Shown one piece after another: positions 51,829 to 60,464 of a stretch of DNA of 64,000 bases. A program made the translations under genes and the position numbers. The notes below the pieces were generated by a model. That model had not been told where the DNA came from. It did not search any database and worked only from the letters and a program-made list of their open reading frames with translations. Position 1 is the stretch's first letter. Every line of letters starts with the position of its first letter. The stretch covers positions 22,426-86,425 of the forward strand of contig MSXO01000010.1 of assembly GCA_002083615.1 (NCBI GenBank). Direction: 5' to 3'. Origin of the DNA: Proteobacteria bacterium ST_bin11. GTDB lineage: Bacteria > Pseudomonadota > Gammaproteobacteria > Methylococcales > Methylomonadaceae.

Positions 51829-52263
51829 ATGAATAAAAAGAAAATTATATTATTTGCCGTCTGTTTGGCAGCCCTGCTTGCCGTCCAGATTAAGTTCTTC
51901 CTGCCGTTTATGTACGACATCGCCGCTTCTGATTTATTTTTGGTGGAAAGCAAGGATGCGGCTAACCCGATGTCCATCAGCACCGATATGACCGCTTTGG
52001 CATTTGCCCATTGCAACACCTATATCAAAAATGAAGCCGACGAAGACCAAAGCCTGTCATTTGCCAGCCAACCAACCAATGCTTGGACTCTCGGCAACTA
52101 CGAATATATCGTGAATGCCGACGTTGAAATCAGCGGAAAAGACAGCCCCAACGTATTGCGCCACTACGCTTGCCGCATCCAATACGGCAAAGGCGACGAC
52201 ACCTCAGGCGCAAGCGACTTCGAAAACTGGTCTGTGGAAGGTGTTGGCGGCTTGACCGACTAA
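51829..52263 (+). CDS. conserved-looking exported or anchored protein of unknown function
   Basis: A 144-residue protein beginning MNKKKIILFAVCLAALLAVQ, an N-terminal signal anchor (about residues 5-27). The remainder is polar with two cysteines (AHCNTYIK and HYACRIQYG) that could pair in the periplasm, and ends ENWSVEGVGGLTD. No domain is recognised. The codon use matches neighbours and the start is well placed, so it is likely real. It is transcribed alone, with 186 bases upstream and 418 downstream. Confidence 0.7.
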   Translation: MNKKKIILFAVCLAALLAVQIKFFLPFMYDIAASDLFLVESKDAANPMSISTDMTALAFAHCNTYIKNEADEDQSLSFASQPTNAWTLGNYEYIVNADVEISGKDSPNVLRHYACRIQYGKGDDTSGASDFENWSVEGVGGLTD

Positions 52264-52681
52264 ACCAAGGCCATCTCGCTCAACCCCTCTCCGGCTCCGG
52301 CAGGGCCATCAATCTATCCGATTGGCCGCTGCCGTTGCTTTTTAACCCTCGCACGCGCCAGACCCTCACACCGAAATACTCCCTGAGCCACATTTGGAAT
52401 AGGGAAATCCATACAGCGTAAACAATTGGAAACTCGCCAGAATGGGCAGCGGATACCAGCTCTTGTGGCCTTTGGGTATACCGACGGGCATAACTGACTT
52501 TTTAGCTTTTCACGATAGCAGCTAAATTATTCCGTTGCGAAACACGCAGAATACAAACCCTAGGCAAGAAATTTTTTCAAGAAGTGCGATAAGCTTAACT
52601 CCAGCAGCGAAACCGCGTCTACGCGTGGAGCCTCGCAAACCGTGAAGCAATTCGTTCCAAATCAAGATCTTCGGTAAAAAT
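52264..52681. other. intergenic region without visible gene
   Basis: 418 bases. A plus-strand frame of about 80 residues begins inside the preceding gene but has no motif or ribosome-binding site. Several short GC-rich inverted segments are present near 52290-52350, none a clear terminator. The 3' part should contain the promoter of the DUF2490 gene. Confidence 0.4.
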
Positions 52682-53386
52682 ATGCAAAAAACTCACTTAG
52701 CCCTGCTATTCGCCGTCTCTACGCTTGCTCCGGTAACGGCCAATGCCGGCCCAGCGCGAGACGATTTCAGCACTTGGATCAGCAACACCTATCAAACAGA
52801 TTTCGGTGGCAGCCCTTATTTGGCCTTTCTGGAACTGGGACCGCGCACCAAAACCGATAACACCTTGTTTAACCAATTTATTGTCCGCCCGCTGATTGGC
52901 TACAAGCTAACTAACAAATTACAACTCTGGCTGGGCTATACCTGGCAGGGCGAATACAACGAACAGACCGATTTTGACATGGCCACCCACGATGCCATGC
53001 AGCAGGTGCAATGGATAGACAACTGGACACCGGAACTGAATTTTCAATACCGGTTTCGTTTAGAGCAACGCTTCTTCGCCGATGAAGGCGATGTGGGCCA
53101 CCGCATGCGGCACAGGGTCCGTTTGGTTTATTCTATACCCGACAGCCAAGCCTATTTGATCGCCCTGGACGAACTCTTTGTCTACTTCAATTCAATCGAC
53201 GAAGGGCGTTTAGCCCGTTCTGTACAAACCGGTATCAACCAGAACAGAAGCTATGCAGGCGTAGGTTACAAACTCACAAAACACCTCAATGTCGATACAG
53301 GCTATCAATTGCAGTACATCCACAATTACGGATCGCCCGATGTGATCAATCACGTCTGGCTAACCAATATCAACGTCACCTTCTAG
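52682..53386 (+). CDS. DUF2490 outer-membrane-type protein
   Basis: A 234-residue protein with a 22-residue signal peptide (ending TANAG) and the features of DUF2490: DFSTWISNTYQTDFGG, RPLIGYKLTNKLQLWLGYTW, LNFQYRFRLEQRFF and a terminal aromatic strand ending NINVTF. Alternating hydrophobic strands and the C-terminal Phe suggest a small outer-membrane beta-barrel. Function of the family is not known. It is monocistronic and followed by a very strong hairpin. Confidence 0.85.
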   Translation: MQKTHLALLFAVSTLAPVTANAGPARDDFSTWISNTYQTDFGGSPYLAFLELGPRTKTDNTLFNQFIVRPLIGYKLTNKLQLWLGYTWQGEYNEQTDFDMATHDAMQQVQWIDNWTPELNFQYRFRLEQRFFADEGDVGHRMRHRVRLVYSIPDSQAYLIALDELFVYFNSIDEGRLARSVQTGINQNRSYAGVGYKLTKHLNVDTGYQLQYIHNYGSPDVINHVWLTNINVTF

Positions 53387-53502
53387 GCTAAACCAACGGC
53401 GGGGATTCTTGATAGGGAGTTCGCGCTAACTGTGGGTTTAGCGCGCCGACTTATTTGGCTGCCTGGCGCAATGAAACAACACTTTACCCTGCAATAGGAC
53501 TA

Positions 53503-53538
53503 ACTCTATATGCAGCCGGTAAGGGCTGCATATAGAGT
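53503..53538. terminator. 15-bp perfect hairpin between convergent genes
   Basis: Left arm ACTCTATATGCAGCC (53503-53517) and right arm GGCTGCATATAGAGT (53524-53538) are perfectly complementary around a six-base loop GGTAAG. It lies between the DUF2490 gene (plus) and the small minus-strand gene that ends at 53548. It may terminate both, although no T-tract is present. Confidence 0.6.
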
Positions 53539-53547
53539 CCACGGCTC

Positions 53548-53853
53548 TCAGCTAAAAAAGCTCAAACGATTTTGCACTTCCCCGGCCACCAGTGCATCGT
53601 AATGGCGCCTTAGCACCGAGTCGGTAGGACGCGGAAATAAGGTGGCTTCAATTTCGCTTTGCAGTTGCTCCAGAAAACAGGAACTTAGCTCGGCACCGTC
53701 AACAGCAGGAACCTGGCTACTCATAGTCGCTGGTGTTTTGCCTTTAGTGGAACGGAATCGTTTACCGATAGAGGAAAGTCCGCCACCCTGAGAAGAGTAT
53801 GCGCACGCAGCGACTAGGCCGCTCAGTATGAACAATACAATGGCTTCGAACAT
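53548..53853 (-). CDS. small membrane-anchored protein of unknown function
   Basis: A 101-residue frame starting MFEAIVLFILSGLVAACAY, a single N-terminal membrane segment or signal peptide. The remainder is polar and ends FPRPTDSVLRRHYDALVAGE and VQNRLSFFS, with a cluster of charged residues resembling a helical tail. No domain is recognised. The start has a GAGGTG site seven bases upstream, which supports a real gene. It is flanked by the strong hairpin at its 3' end. Confidence 0.55.
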   Translation of the reverse strand: MFEAIVLFILSGLVAACAYSSQGGGLSSIGKRFRSTKGKTPATMSSQVPAVDGAELSSCFLEQLQSEIEATLFPRPTDSVLRRHYDALVAGEVQNRLSFFS

Positions 53854-54137
53854 ATCAACACCTCATGACTAATAAAGAAAACCGGTGGACGCGGGTTGCC
53901 AAGACACCCCGGCCTCTACCGGCGCTTCTTGAAAAGCAATTAAGATGCCATCAAAAAATATAATTAAGCAGATGATTTATATAGAAAAAACTAATTAATC
54001 TTATAAAACACCTGCCATCTTTCCAACAATTTGTCGCTAATACAGCACTCACGCCCACGTCATAGCCCCTCATGACGCATGTTTACGTCCACATTGGCTT
54101 CTAGACCAAAAAAGGTCATGACTATTTGCTTAGCCTG

Positions 54138-55262
54138 TTACAAAACCGTGCGTTCCAACAACCAATAAGCGCCCATCAAGGCTACCATCACGGAACAGCC
54201 TTTTAGAAACTTCTCGGCAAATGCCGGCTTGTTATTAAGCCACCAAATGATCGGCAACACCACCGAGGCTACTGCGATTTGGCCGGTTTCTATGCCCAAG
54301 TTAAACGATAGCAAGGGCAACAGGATGCCTGTATCACCGCTGCTAATATCCATTTCGCGCAAAACGCTGGCAAAGCCGAAGCCGTGGATCAAGCCAAAGC
54401 CGAAGGTCAGCCACTGCCGGCCTTTGGGATGATCGCCGCGAATGATATTCTCAACCGCCACATAAATAATGGTCAACGCAATGACCGGCTCGACCACGCT
54501 ACTGGGCAGTTCGATTATATTTAGCCCGGCAAACGCCAAGGTGATGGAATGAGCGAGGGTAAAGAAGGTAACGATCTTGATCGCCGGCCAGAAACTGTGG
54601 GTAACTGCCAGCAAAGCAAACAAAAACAGCAAGTGATCATAACCGGTGAGGATGTGCTCAATACCCAACTTCAGAAAATCCGCAAATGCCGAAAACCTGG
54701 AATCATTTTGCTGAACGGATTGATCAGTTTGCAACAACACCAGTTGCAACTGGTCGCCAGCCCGGTTCAGCATTTTCTCGCTCAGTGTTTTGCCGGCGGC
54801 ATCGCGCACCGTAATATACTGCTGATGACCGTCCTGCAACCAGGCCAGTAACTTGGATTGCAACAACAGCTGCTGGTGTGGGACTGGTTTGAAACTGAAC
54901 TCGACATGGGCGTTGTTCTGTTCGTCGTAAATCACGCTGCCCGGTGCTACTGATTGCACATCCACACCGTCGATATTCACCCGCAACTGCTCACCCAGCA
55001 TTTTGGCGATGTCAGGCTTGGCTGCTTCGCGCTCCGCAGCGCTGACTTCCGCATCCAGGTCGCTATCCATCGGCGCGAAGGCTTCGATGTCTTGCAAGGC
55101 AAAGGTCAATTTCGTCACAACTTGGTCGGTTTTGACGGCCACATCAATAGAACTGAGACCAGGCGCGTGGGCCACCGCCCAATCCGCTTGCAGCAGCAAG
55201 GCGGCCAACAAAAGATAGTGACCCAAGCCAGACAGCCCACGCGTTTTCCATCGGTTGATCAT
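54138..55262 (-). CDS. HupE/UreJ family membrane protein
   Basis: A 374-residue protein: signal peptide or first helix (about residues 15-32), a periplasmic N-terminal domain to about residue 190 (APGLSSIDVAVKTDQVVTKL and onwards) and a six- or seven-helix C-terminal HupE/UreJ domain with the signature GYDHLLFLFALLAV near residue 209 and GLIHGFGFASVLREM near residue 293. HupE/UreJ proteins are thought to move nickel or other metals. The long N-terminal domain is typical of the form found in copper-related operons. It is the last gene of a four-gene operon and its ATG overlaps the previous TAA. Confidence 0.86.
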   Translation of the reverse strand: MINRWKTRGLSGLGHYLLLAALLLQADWAVAHAPGLSSIDVAVKTDQVVTKLTFALQDIEAFAPMDSDLDAEVSAAEREAAKPDIAKMLGEQLRVNIDGVDVQSVAPGSVIYDEQNNAHVEFSFKPVPHQQLLLQSKLLAWLQDGHQQYITVRDAAGKTLSEKMLNRAGDQLQLVLLQTDQSVQQNDSRFSAFADFLKLGIEHILTGYDHLLFLFALLAVTHSFWPAIKIVTFFTLAHSITLAFAGLNIIELPSSVVEPVIALTIIYVAVENIIRGDHPKGRQWLTFGFGLIHGFGFASVLREMDISSGDTGILLPLLSFNLGIETGQIAVASVVLPIIWWLNNKPAFAEKFLKGCSVMVALMGAYWLLERTVL

Positions 55263-55930
55263 TAGGGCTGTTCCCCATTGCCATTGGTTTGCGCCGCTTT
55301 TTTACGTTTGTGCAGGTAAACCAAAAACCCGAGCACCATTAACACCAGAGCCACGACACCACCAATTGCTACCAGCGGCAGATCGGCACCCTTGGGATCA
55401 ACACCCACTTCCAGGGCAATGCGAAATTTATCGTCGTCTTCCATGGCTTCGCCGATCAACAGATACAGCACATAGTCGCCGTTTTTATCGATATCCGCTT
55501 GCGCTTCTACCGCGCCCTTCGGATAAAGTTTGGAAGGGATTTCACTAACAGTGCGAATTTCGCGCACATCATCCGGGGCTTTCTGGCCGGTTTTTTCCAC
55601 TTCCACCAACCTAATGCCAATCGGCGTGGCGCGAATGTCTCTGTCGATCAAATCGGCGGTGAAAAACATCTTGCCGGCTCTAGGGATTTTCTGACAAAAC
55701 GGGACAAAGGCCGCTTTGGTATCGGGGTTTTTATCGGTTTTATCCGGCTGCAAATAAGCGCTGAAATGCACCGCGTAAAAATCGTTAGCGATGATGCAAT
55801 CCAAATCCGGGCGGTTGCCTAGCGCGTTGGACTGTTTGGTACCGAAGCCGAGTTTATCGCAGCCGCCAAGTAAAACGGCGCAGGCCATGAGCCCGACTAT
55901 AAAAAAGACGGGAAGTCGCTGAATGTTCAT
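55262..55930 (-). CDS. membrane-anchored lipoprotein of unknown function
   Basis: A 222-residue protein with a lipobox (AVLLGGC) near residue 24 and a C-terminal transmembrane helix (about 197-214, ALVLMVLGFLVYLHKRKK), so anchored at both ends. The middle has acidic and lysine-rich stretches and two cysteines (DLDCIIANDF, FVPFCQK). No family recognised. It sits between copC and the HupE/UreJ gene, 27 bases after copC and overlapping the next start (TAATG). Its role is therefore tied to that operon, perhaps as an assembly or partner protein. Confidence 0.8.
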   Translation of the reverse strand: MNIQRLPVFFIVGLMACAVLLGGCDKLGFGTKQSNALGNRPDLDCIIANDFYAVHFSAYLQPDKTDKNPDTKAAFVPFCQKIPRAGKMFFTADLIDRDIRATPIGIRLVEVEKTGQKAPDDVREIRTVSEIPSKLYPKGAVEAQADIDKNGDYVLYLLIGEAMEDDDKFRIALEVGVDPKGADLPLVAIGGVVALVLMVLGFLVYLHKRKKAAQTNGNGEQP

Positions 55931-55957
55931 AGATTTAAACCGATGGAAGAATACAGA

Positions 55958-56335
55958 CTAGGGTTTGACGGTAAATTCGAATTTACCAGTGACAATATGC
56001 GTATCCTCTGACACCACCCGATAACGAATGGTATAGGTACCCGGGGCCAAGGTCGGCACCGTGGCATAGATGTTGGCGCCGTTGGTCAGGCTTTGCGCAA
56101 CGTCGTGATTATCTACGCGCTTGCCGGTACTATCGATTACCGCCAAGGCTTTGTATTCGCTGCGCACTGCGTCGTTGAACCACAGATCGACCTGCTTGGG
56201 CGATTCCGTGACGGTTTCGTCCTTGGCGGGTTGCGATTTCACCAGAATGGCGTGCGCAAATGCCGGAAACGGTCCGAATAACGCAATCGCCAACAAGCCG
56301 GGTTTTATTATTTTTGTTATGTCTAACTTGGGCAT
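55958..56335 (-). CDS. copC: periplasmic copper-binding protein CopC
   Basis: A 125-residue periplasmic protein. The signal peptide ends AFA and the mature N-terminus starts HAILVKSQPAKD, putting a histidine at position one as in CopC Cu(II) sites. The second part of the site is VSEDTHIVTGKFEF, whose Asp and His complete the brace. The Met-rich Cu(I) site of Pseudomonas CopC is absent, so only the Cu(II) site is predicted. The start at 56335 has GAGG five bases upstream; a GTG two codons earlier is not favoured. In methanotrophs CopC supplies or buffers copper for methane monooxygenase. Confidence 0.92.
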   Translation of the reverse strand: MPKLDITKIIKPGLLAIALFGPFPAFAHAILVKSQPAKDETVTESPKQVDLWFNDAVRSEYKALAVIDSTGKRVDNHDVAQSLTNGANIYATVPTLAPGTYTIRYRVVSEDTHIVTGKFEFTVKP

Positions 56336-56357
56336 GACCACCTCAAAATTGTAAAAA

Positions 56358-57578
56358 TCATTGTAAAACTGCTGCCGACCATTGCTTGCCGGCTGGCGTT
56401 TGCTCTAACCACATCGCCAGTAAACCGGTCGAGGTAGCGACGATACGCGGAAACGTCGCTGAACCGCCGGATAAGGACAAGGGCTTCGCCGCCGACCAAT
56501 GCCCGCCACTATCGGCAGATTCCGAGACGAACACTTTAGAACCCTCCGGTCCCAGCGCATCCCAAACTGCAACTAGACGTCCGGCACCGAAAGCGATATC
56601 GGCATGAAACGCACCTGTTTCTCCAATTCGCTGCAGCGGCGCCCAGCTTTTGCCACCGTCAGCTGACTGCATATGATACAGCCCAACCTGATTGTCCGCG
56701 CCGGTCCATACCAAACTATGCAAGGAACCGTCACCGGCAACCGTCAAACCACCGCCGTTATGCGGACAACCGTCGAAAATCCAGTTGAACTCACCCACGG
56801 TGCTCAGCCGTTGCCAACTGGCGCCGCCATCGGCGCTTTGTGCCAACGCCATGTCGCGCGGCTTCATATCTCGATACAACGTATTCAATTTGCCGTCTGC
56901 ACGCAGAAGCATGCGGTTCCAGCAGCACGAGCAACTGGAATCGTCGATAGTCTGCGCTAGCTCCCAGCTGTTGCCGACATCGCTGCTGCGCGCATACCGG
57001 AGTCCCTGATAACCGTTTTCGTCCCTATCATCCAACCAGACAGCATGGAAACGGCCTTCCTGGTCTGCCAGCAATTCATGATGGGATTGATCCGCATCGC
57101 TGCCGGTCGGCTTGGCACCTTGCTGCCAAGTTTTGCCGGCGTCATTGGAATGGATCGCCAACAACGGCCCCATCCCCGGTAATTCGCCGGTAGTTTGCCA
57201 GACGATCAGCAATTTGTCGCCGGCTGCGGCAATTTGTATATCGTTACCGATTTTCGCCTCGACCGGCTGCGGGAATTGCTCGCTTAAAACGGCTGGCGGT
57301 GACCAATGCAAGCCACCGTCCTCCGAATGCAGATAAGCGATGTAGGGCTGCTTGCCGCTGCTTAGCGTCGCGACGAAGGCTGCATGCACGGTCTGCCGGT
57401 CGACATAGAGATCGAAACTAACCAGATTTTGTAAACCCAGCGCCTTGGTGTCGATAGGCCTCACAACAGTCTGGGCCAGATCAGCTTTCGCAGACGCACG
57501 CTGCTGGTCGCCACAACCCAACAATACCAAACCAGCGAGCATACCAACGCTTATATAAATAGCCTTCAAATTTGGCAT
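56358..57578 (-). CDS. BNR-repeat (sialidase-like) lipoprotein
   Basis: A 406-residue exported beta-propeller. The N-terminus has a lipobox (GLVLLGC) near residue 22. Asp-box repeats are spaced through the chain: SEDGGLHWSP, SNDAGKTWQQ, SSDVGNSWEL, SADGGASWQR, SADGGKSWAP, SADSGGHWSA. A cysteine cluster CSCCWN near residue 216 and the segment CPHNGGGLTVAGDG look like metal or disulfide elements. It is annotated in relatives as exo-alpha-sialidase, but sialic-acid cleavage is not implied by the context. It is the first gene of the copC operon, 22 bases upstream. Confidence 0.85.
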   Translation of the reverse strand: MPNLKAIYISVGMLAGLVLLGCGDQQRASAKADLAQTVVRPIDTKALGLQNLVSFDLYVDRQTVHAAFVATLSSGKQPYIAYLHSEDGGLHWSPPAVLSEQFPQPVEAKIGNDIQIAAAGDKLLIVWQTTGELPGMGPLLAIHSNDAGKTWQQGAKPTGSDADQSHHELLADQEGRFHAVWLDDRDENGYQGLRYARSSDVGNSWELAQTIDDSSCSCCWNRMLLRADGKLNTLYRDMKPRDMALAQSADGGASWQRLSTVGEFNWIFDGCPHNGGGLTVAGDGSLHSLVWTGADNQVGLYHMQSADGGKSWAPLQRIGETGAFHADIAFGAGRLVAVWDALGPEGSKVFVSESADSGGHWSAAKPLSLSGGSATFPRIVATSTGLLAMWLEQTPAGKQWSAAVLQ

Positions 57579-57952
57579 GGGTATCAGGCCTCGCAGACAA
57601 AAAGGCGATGATTAGACCATATTGACGCAAAAAGCTGAACCGGGGAACTTGCTTAAAAACCGGAAGCGCGTCAACGTTGAGCAATGCGGGCGATCAATGC
57701 ACGACAGTCACTTGAAGCAAGCCTCCGGCGCTGTTGATAGGACAAATCAACTTACTCCCCAGCGCAGGCAACAGTCCACTTGCTTAACTTTCTAGCCATT
57801 GAAAATATTACTATTTTTGTGTTTGACAGCTCCTTTAAAAGCAAGTGACAATCTGTTTGCCTTGTCGGGGGGGAAGGTAGCGGACTAAGCTGTTTAGCAG
57901 ACGTTTTTTCACAAAATCCATTAATTTTGCATTGTTATGTAGGGAGATTTAC
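57579..57952. promoter_or_regulatory. divergent promoter region of the copC operon and the CHRD pseudogene
   Basis: 374 bases. On the plus strand TTGACA (57823-57828) and GACAAT (57847-57852) are separated by 18 bases, a plausible sigma-70 promoter about 100 bases upstream of the CHRD start. The minus-strand promoter is not clear. No RNA gene seen. Confidence 0.42.
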
Positions 57953-58547
57953 ATGAAAAGCATTATGTTGTTACTCGCATTATTGTCGGCAAGTTTAATC
58001 AGCACTGGCGCGGCGGCTCATCAGGTTAGCTATGACGTTGCTTTATCCGGGGCAAATGAAGCCCCAGCAAATAACTCACCGGGCTTTGGCAGCGGCACTA
58101 TCACTTTCGATCTGGACTTGATCACCATGCGGGTTGCTTTTTTTTCAGCGGTTTGACAGGTAACACCACCGCGGCACACATCCACTGCTGCACTCCCGTG
58201 GCAGGTGTCGGGAATGTTGGGGTAGCCAGTCAGACCCCGAGTTTTACTGGATTTCCTTCTGAGTGAAATCCGCCAGTTACGACCGTACTTTCGACCTTAG
58301 CCTAGCAAGCAGCTTTAACGCTGCATTCATTACCAATAATGGTGGCACTGTCAGCAGCGCAATGAACGCGCTACTGGCTGGCGCAGCGACAGGAAAAGCC
58401 TACCTAAACGTGCATACAGCGTCATTTCCCGGCGGAGAGATTCGCGGATTCCTGCAACCAGCCGCAGTACCAGTGCCGGCTGCAATTTGGTTATTTGGTA
58501 GCGTAGTCGGTCTGTTCTCTTTAAATGCTCGTCGCAGCCACGTTTAA
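57953..58547 (+). pseudogene. frameshifted CHRD-domain protein with C-terminal sorting-like signal
   Basis: Starts at an ATG with AGGGAG upstream. A signal peptide (to TGAAAHQ) and the CHRD start VSYDVALSGANEAPANNSPG are in one frame. After a run of eight T's near 58137-58144 the frame breaks; the next segment (SGLTGNTTAAHIHCC, VGVASQTPSFTGFPS) is in another frame and a second one-base shift near 58258-58262 restores YDRTFDLS, then LNVHTASFPGGEIRGFLQ. The end VPVPAAIWLFGSVVGLF plus RR resembles a PEP-CTERM/VPLPA sorting signal. Intact, it would be an exported CHRD (chordin-like) protein. Two frameshifts could be real mutations or sequencing errors in homopolymers. Confidence 0.75.
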
Positions 58548-58605
58548 ATGCCGATATAGAAGGGCTTGAGACTTTTTTGATCACTTGAAATAAGCCGGAT
58601 AGCCC

Positions 58606-58631
58606 GGTTCCCAAGCTCCCGATTGGGAACC
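58606..58631. repeat. REP-like palindrome upstream of RAYT relic
   Basis: GGTTCCCAA (58606-58614) and TTGGGAACC (58623-58631), nine-base perfect arms with an eight-base centre GCTCCCGA. A near match lies on the other side of the relic at 59239-59258. Confidence 0.75.
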
Positions 58632-58719
58632 GAATATCTTCAAAGCTCCAACTTAGATAGCGAATATTCACAATAGTCTGACCGCAACCGCTATTGAGTC
58701 GTCCAATATCCCAGTCCGC

Positions 58720-59204
58720 ATTTTTTGCCGGCGACCATCAATTACTGGCTACCGCTGTTTAGCCGAGTGGTGAACATCGCGCTGTATTCTCGGAGCTTTC
58801 TACAGAAGGACAGCGGCTTCCAGTTGTATGGCTAGTCATCCATAAAAACCATCTGCACCTGATCGCCGCATCACCAGAGTTGAGCCGAGACATGCAGCGC
58901 TTCAATCGCATATACCGCCAAGCAAATCATCACCGACTGCGACAAAGCAAGTCGGCACGGGTACTTAAAAGCTACTTGCCTTACTGAAACGACCGCACAA
59001 GACCCACAACGAATACCAGGTTTGGGGAGAAGGCTATCATCCGCAGTTAATCGAAACCGAGGCGGTAGTGCGGCAGAAACTGGATTACATCAGCAAAACC
59101 CGGTCAAGCGCGGCTATGTGGCTTTGCTGAAACATTGGCGTTATTCCAGTGCCAGGAACTATGTGGGCTTGGACGGCTTGATTGATATGGTTCGGCATTG
59201 GTGA
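58720..59204 (+). pseudogene. REP-associated tyrosine transposase (RAYT) relic
   Basis: Pieces of an IS200-like Y1 transposase in three frames: INYWLPLFSRVVNIALYSRS, FLQKDSGFQLYG, then after a frameshift LVIHKNHLHLIAASPELSRD (with the His-x-His of the HUH site), a stop, GYHPQLIETEAVVRQKLDYI, another shift, and NPVKRGYVALLKHWRYSSAR to the end at 59204. Several stops and shifts rule out activity. It is flanked by REP-like palindromes, the normal substrate of such proteins. Confidence 0.75.
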
Positions 59205-59215
59205 TTAGCTCTGGA

Positions 59216-59503
59216 AGCTAGATCTTTCAAGATCCGACTCCCAAGCTAGCGCTTGGGAACCCGACAAAAGAATAGCGCTATTGGGCGTGTTTCCAGTAGA
59301 GCGAAAATGTTTAAATCATAATAGCGGCAAGGCTGTTACGCCTGGCAATAATGCGGATGAATAAGCCCTTGGCGATGAATTTACGAACCCTGATAACTTA
59401 ATCTTTAATCCCTGAATAAATCCTATCTAACGGGAACTCCCGAGCTAAACCCTGCAACCAGGATTACACTAGTCTTTTGTGGATTTCAGACCACGCAAGA
59501 CAC
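59216..59503. other. intergenic region with REP-like palindrome
   Basis: Between the RAYT relic and the yicC terminator. Apart from the palindrome at 59239-59258 I see no gene or RNA. Confidence 0.4.
59239..59258. repeat. REP-like palindrome downstream of RAYT relic
   Basis: TCCCAAGC-TAGC-GCTTGGGA, eight-base perfect arms, followed by ACCCG. It shares the TCCCAA/TTGGGA core with the palindrome at 58606-58631. Confidence 0.75.
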
Positions 59504-59528
59504 AAAAAAGCCGCAATTTACGCGGCTT
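59504..59528 (-). terminator. intrinsic terminator of yicC
   Basis: On the minus strand AAGCCGC and GCGGCTT arms (59522-59528, 59508-59514) are separated by seven bases and followed by a T-run (the A's at 59504-59509). It lies 30 bases beyond the yicC stop and has the classic stem plus U-tract form. Confidence 0.85.
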
Positions 59529-59557
59529 CTGTTGGCTTGGGGGAGACAGCCTGAACA

Positions 59558-60421
59558 TCATTCAATGTTCTGTATCTGCTCGCGCATCTGCTCGATCAGC
59601 ACTTTCAAATCGATGGAAATTTGCGTCATTTCCCGGTCGGCGGACTTTGAGCCCAGGGTGTTGGCTTCGCGGTTCATTTCCTGCATTAAAAAATCCAGGC
59701 GGCGGCCGGTGGGTTCCGGTTGTTTTAAGGTGCGTTGTACTTCAGCCACATGGGTTTCCAAGCGATCCAACTCTTCGGCCACATCCAATTTTTGCGCCAG
59801 CAGGACCAACTCCTGCTCCAAGCGATCGAAATTAGGTTCGGCGACCATCTCCAGTACCCGACTGGTCAGCTTACTGCGCAAGTTGTGCAATACATCCGGC
59901 ATGCGTTTGTGGGCTGCTTCGACTAGTAAATTAATCTTTTGACAGCGATCTTCTAATAATTGCGCCAGTTGCGCGCCTTCGCGGGCGCGGGTTTCCAGCA
60001 TTTTGTCCAAGGTTGATTCCAATAATTTGACAACTTTTTCCCTGAGCGCTTCCTTGTCGGTTTCGGTTTCTTGTTGCACGCCCGGAAACGCTAACACCTC
60101 TAAGGCGGAAAACGGCTGCGGATTACTCATCAGCGCTTCGACACCGGCAGTGGCCATCAACAATTTTTCGACGATCTCTCGGTTGATGTTAAAACTGTTG
60201 TCGCTGGCTTGTTTTTTGTAACTCAACGCACATTCGATTTTGCCGCGCTTCAGCTTTTCGGCAATCAGGCGGCGGGCGTCGGCTTCGACAAAGCGTAATC
60301 TCTCCGGCAACTTGACGCTAACATCGCTGTAACGATGGTTAACCGAACGCAGTTCGCAAAGGATGGTCAGGTTGTCGGCGCTTATATCGCCGTCCGCGAA
60401 AGCGGTCATGCTTCTTATCAT
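59558..60421 (-). CDS. yicC: YicC family endoribonuclease
   Basis: A 287-residue protein of the YicC family; E. coli YicC is an endoribonuclease with a role in small-RNA turnover. The start MIRSMTAFADGDISADNL, the SVNHRYSDVSVKLPERLRF segment near residue 28, the central VLAFPGVQQE, and the C-terminal GRRLDFLMQEMNREANTLGS with REMTQISIDLKVLIEQMREQ are all canonical. Its ATG has AGGTG upstream and lies 43 bases from the divergent kinase start. A clear intrinsic terminator follows. Confidence 0.95.
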   Translation of the reverse strand: MIRSMTAFADGDISADNLTILCELRSVNHRYSDVSVKLPERLRFVEADARRLIAEKLKRGKIECALSYKKQASDNSFNINREIVEKLLMATAGVEALMSNPQPFSALEVLAFPGVQQETETDKEALREKVVKLLESTLDKMLETRAREGAQLAQLLEDRCQKINLLVEAAHKRMPDVLHNLRSKLTSRVLEMVAEPNFDRLEQELVLLAQKLDVAEELDRLETHVAEVQRTLKQPEPTGRRLDFLMQEMNREANTLGSKSADREMTQISIDLKVLIEQMREQIQNIE

Positions 60422-60429
60422 TTTTCACC

Positions 60430-60435
60430 TATAAT
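60430..60435 (+). promoter_or_regulatory. candidate -10 of the kinase gene
   Basis: TATAAT 30 bases upstream of the kinase ATG, in the 43-base divergent spacer. No convincing -35 is seen at 17 bases because that segment lies inside the yicC start. Confidence 0.35.
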
Positions 60436-60464
60436 CGTTACGCTTAACCCGCCCAGCTTTGCAC

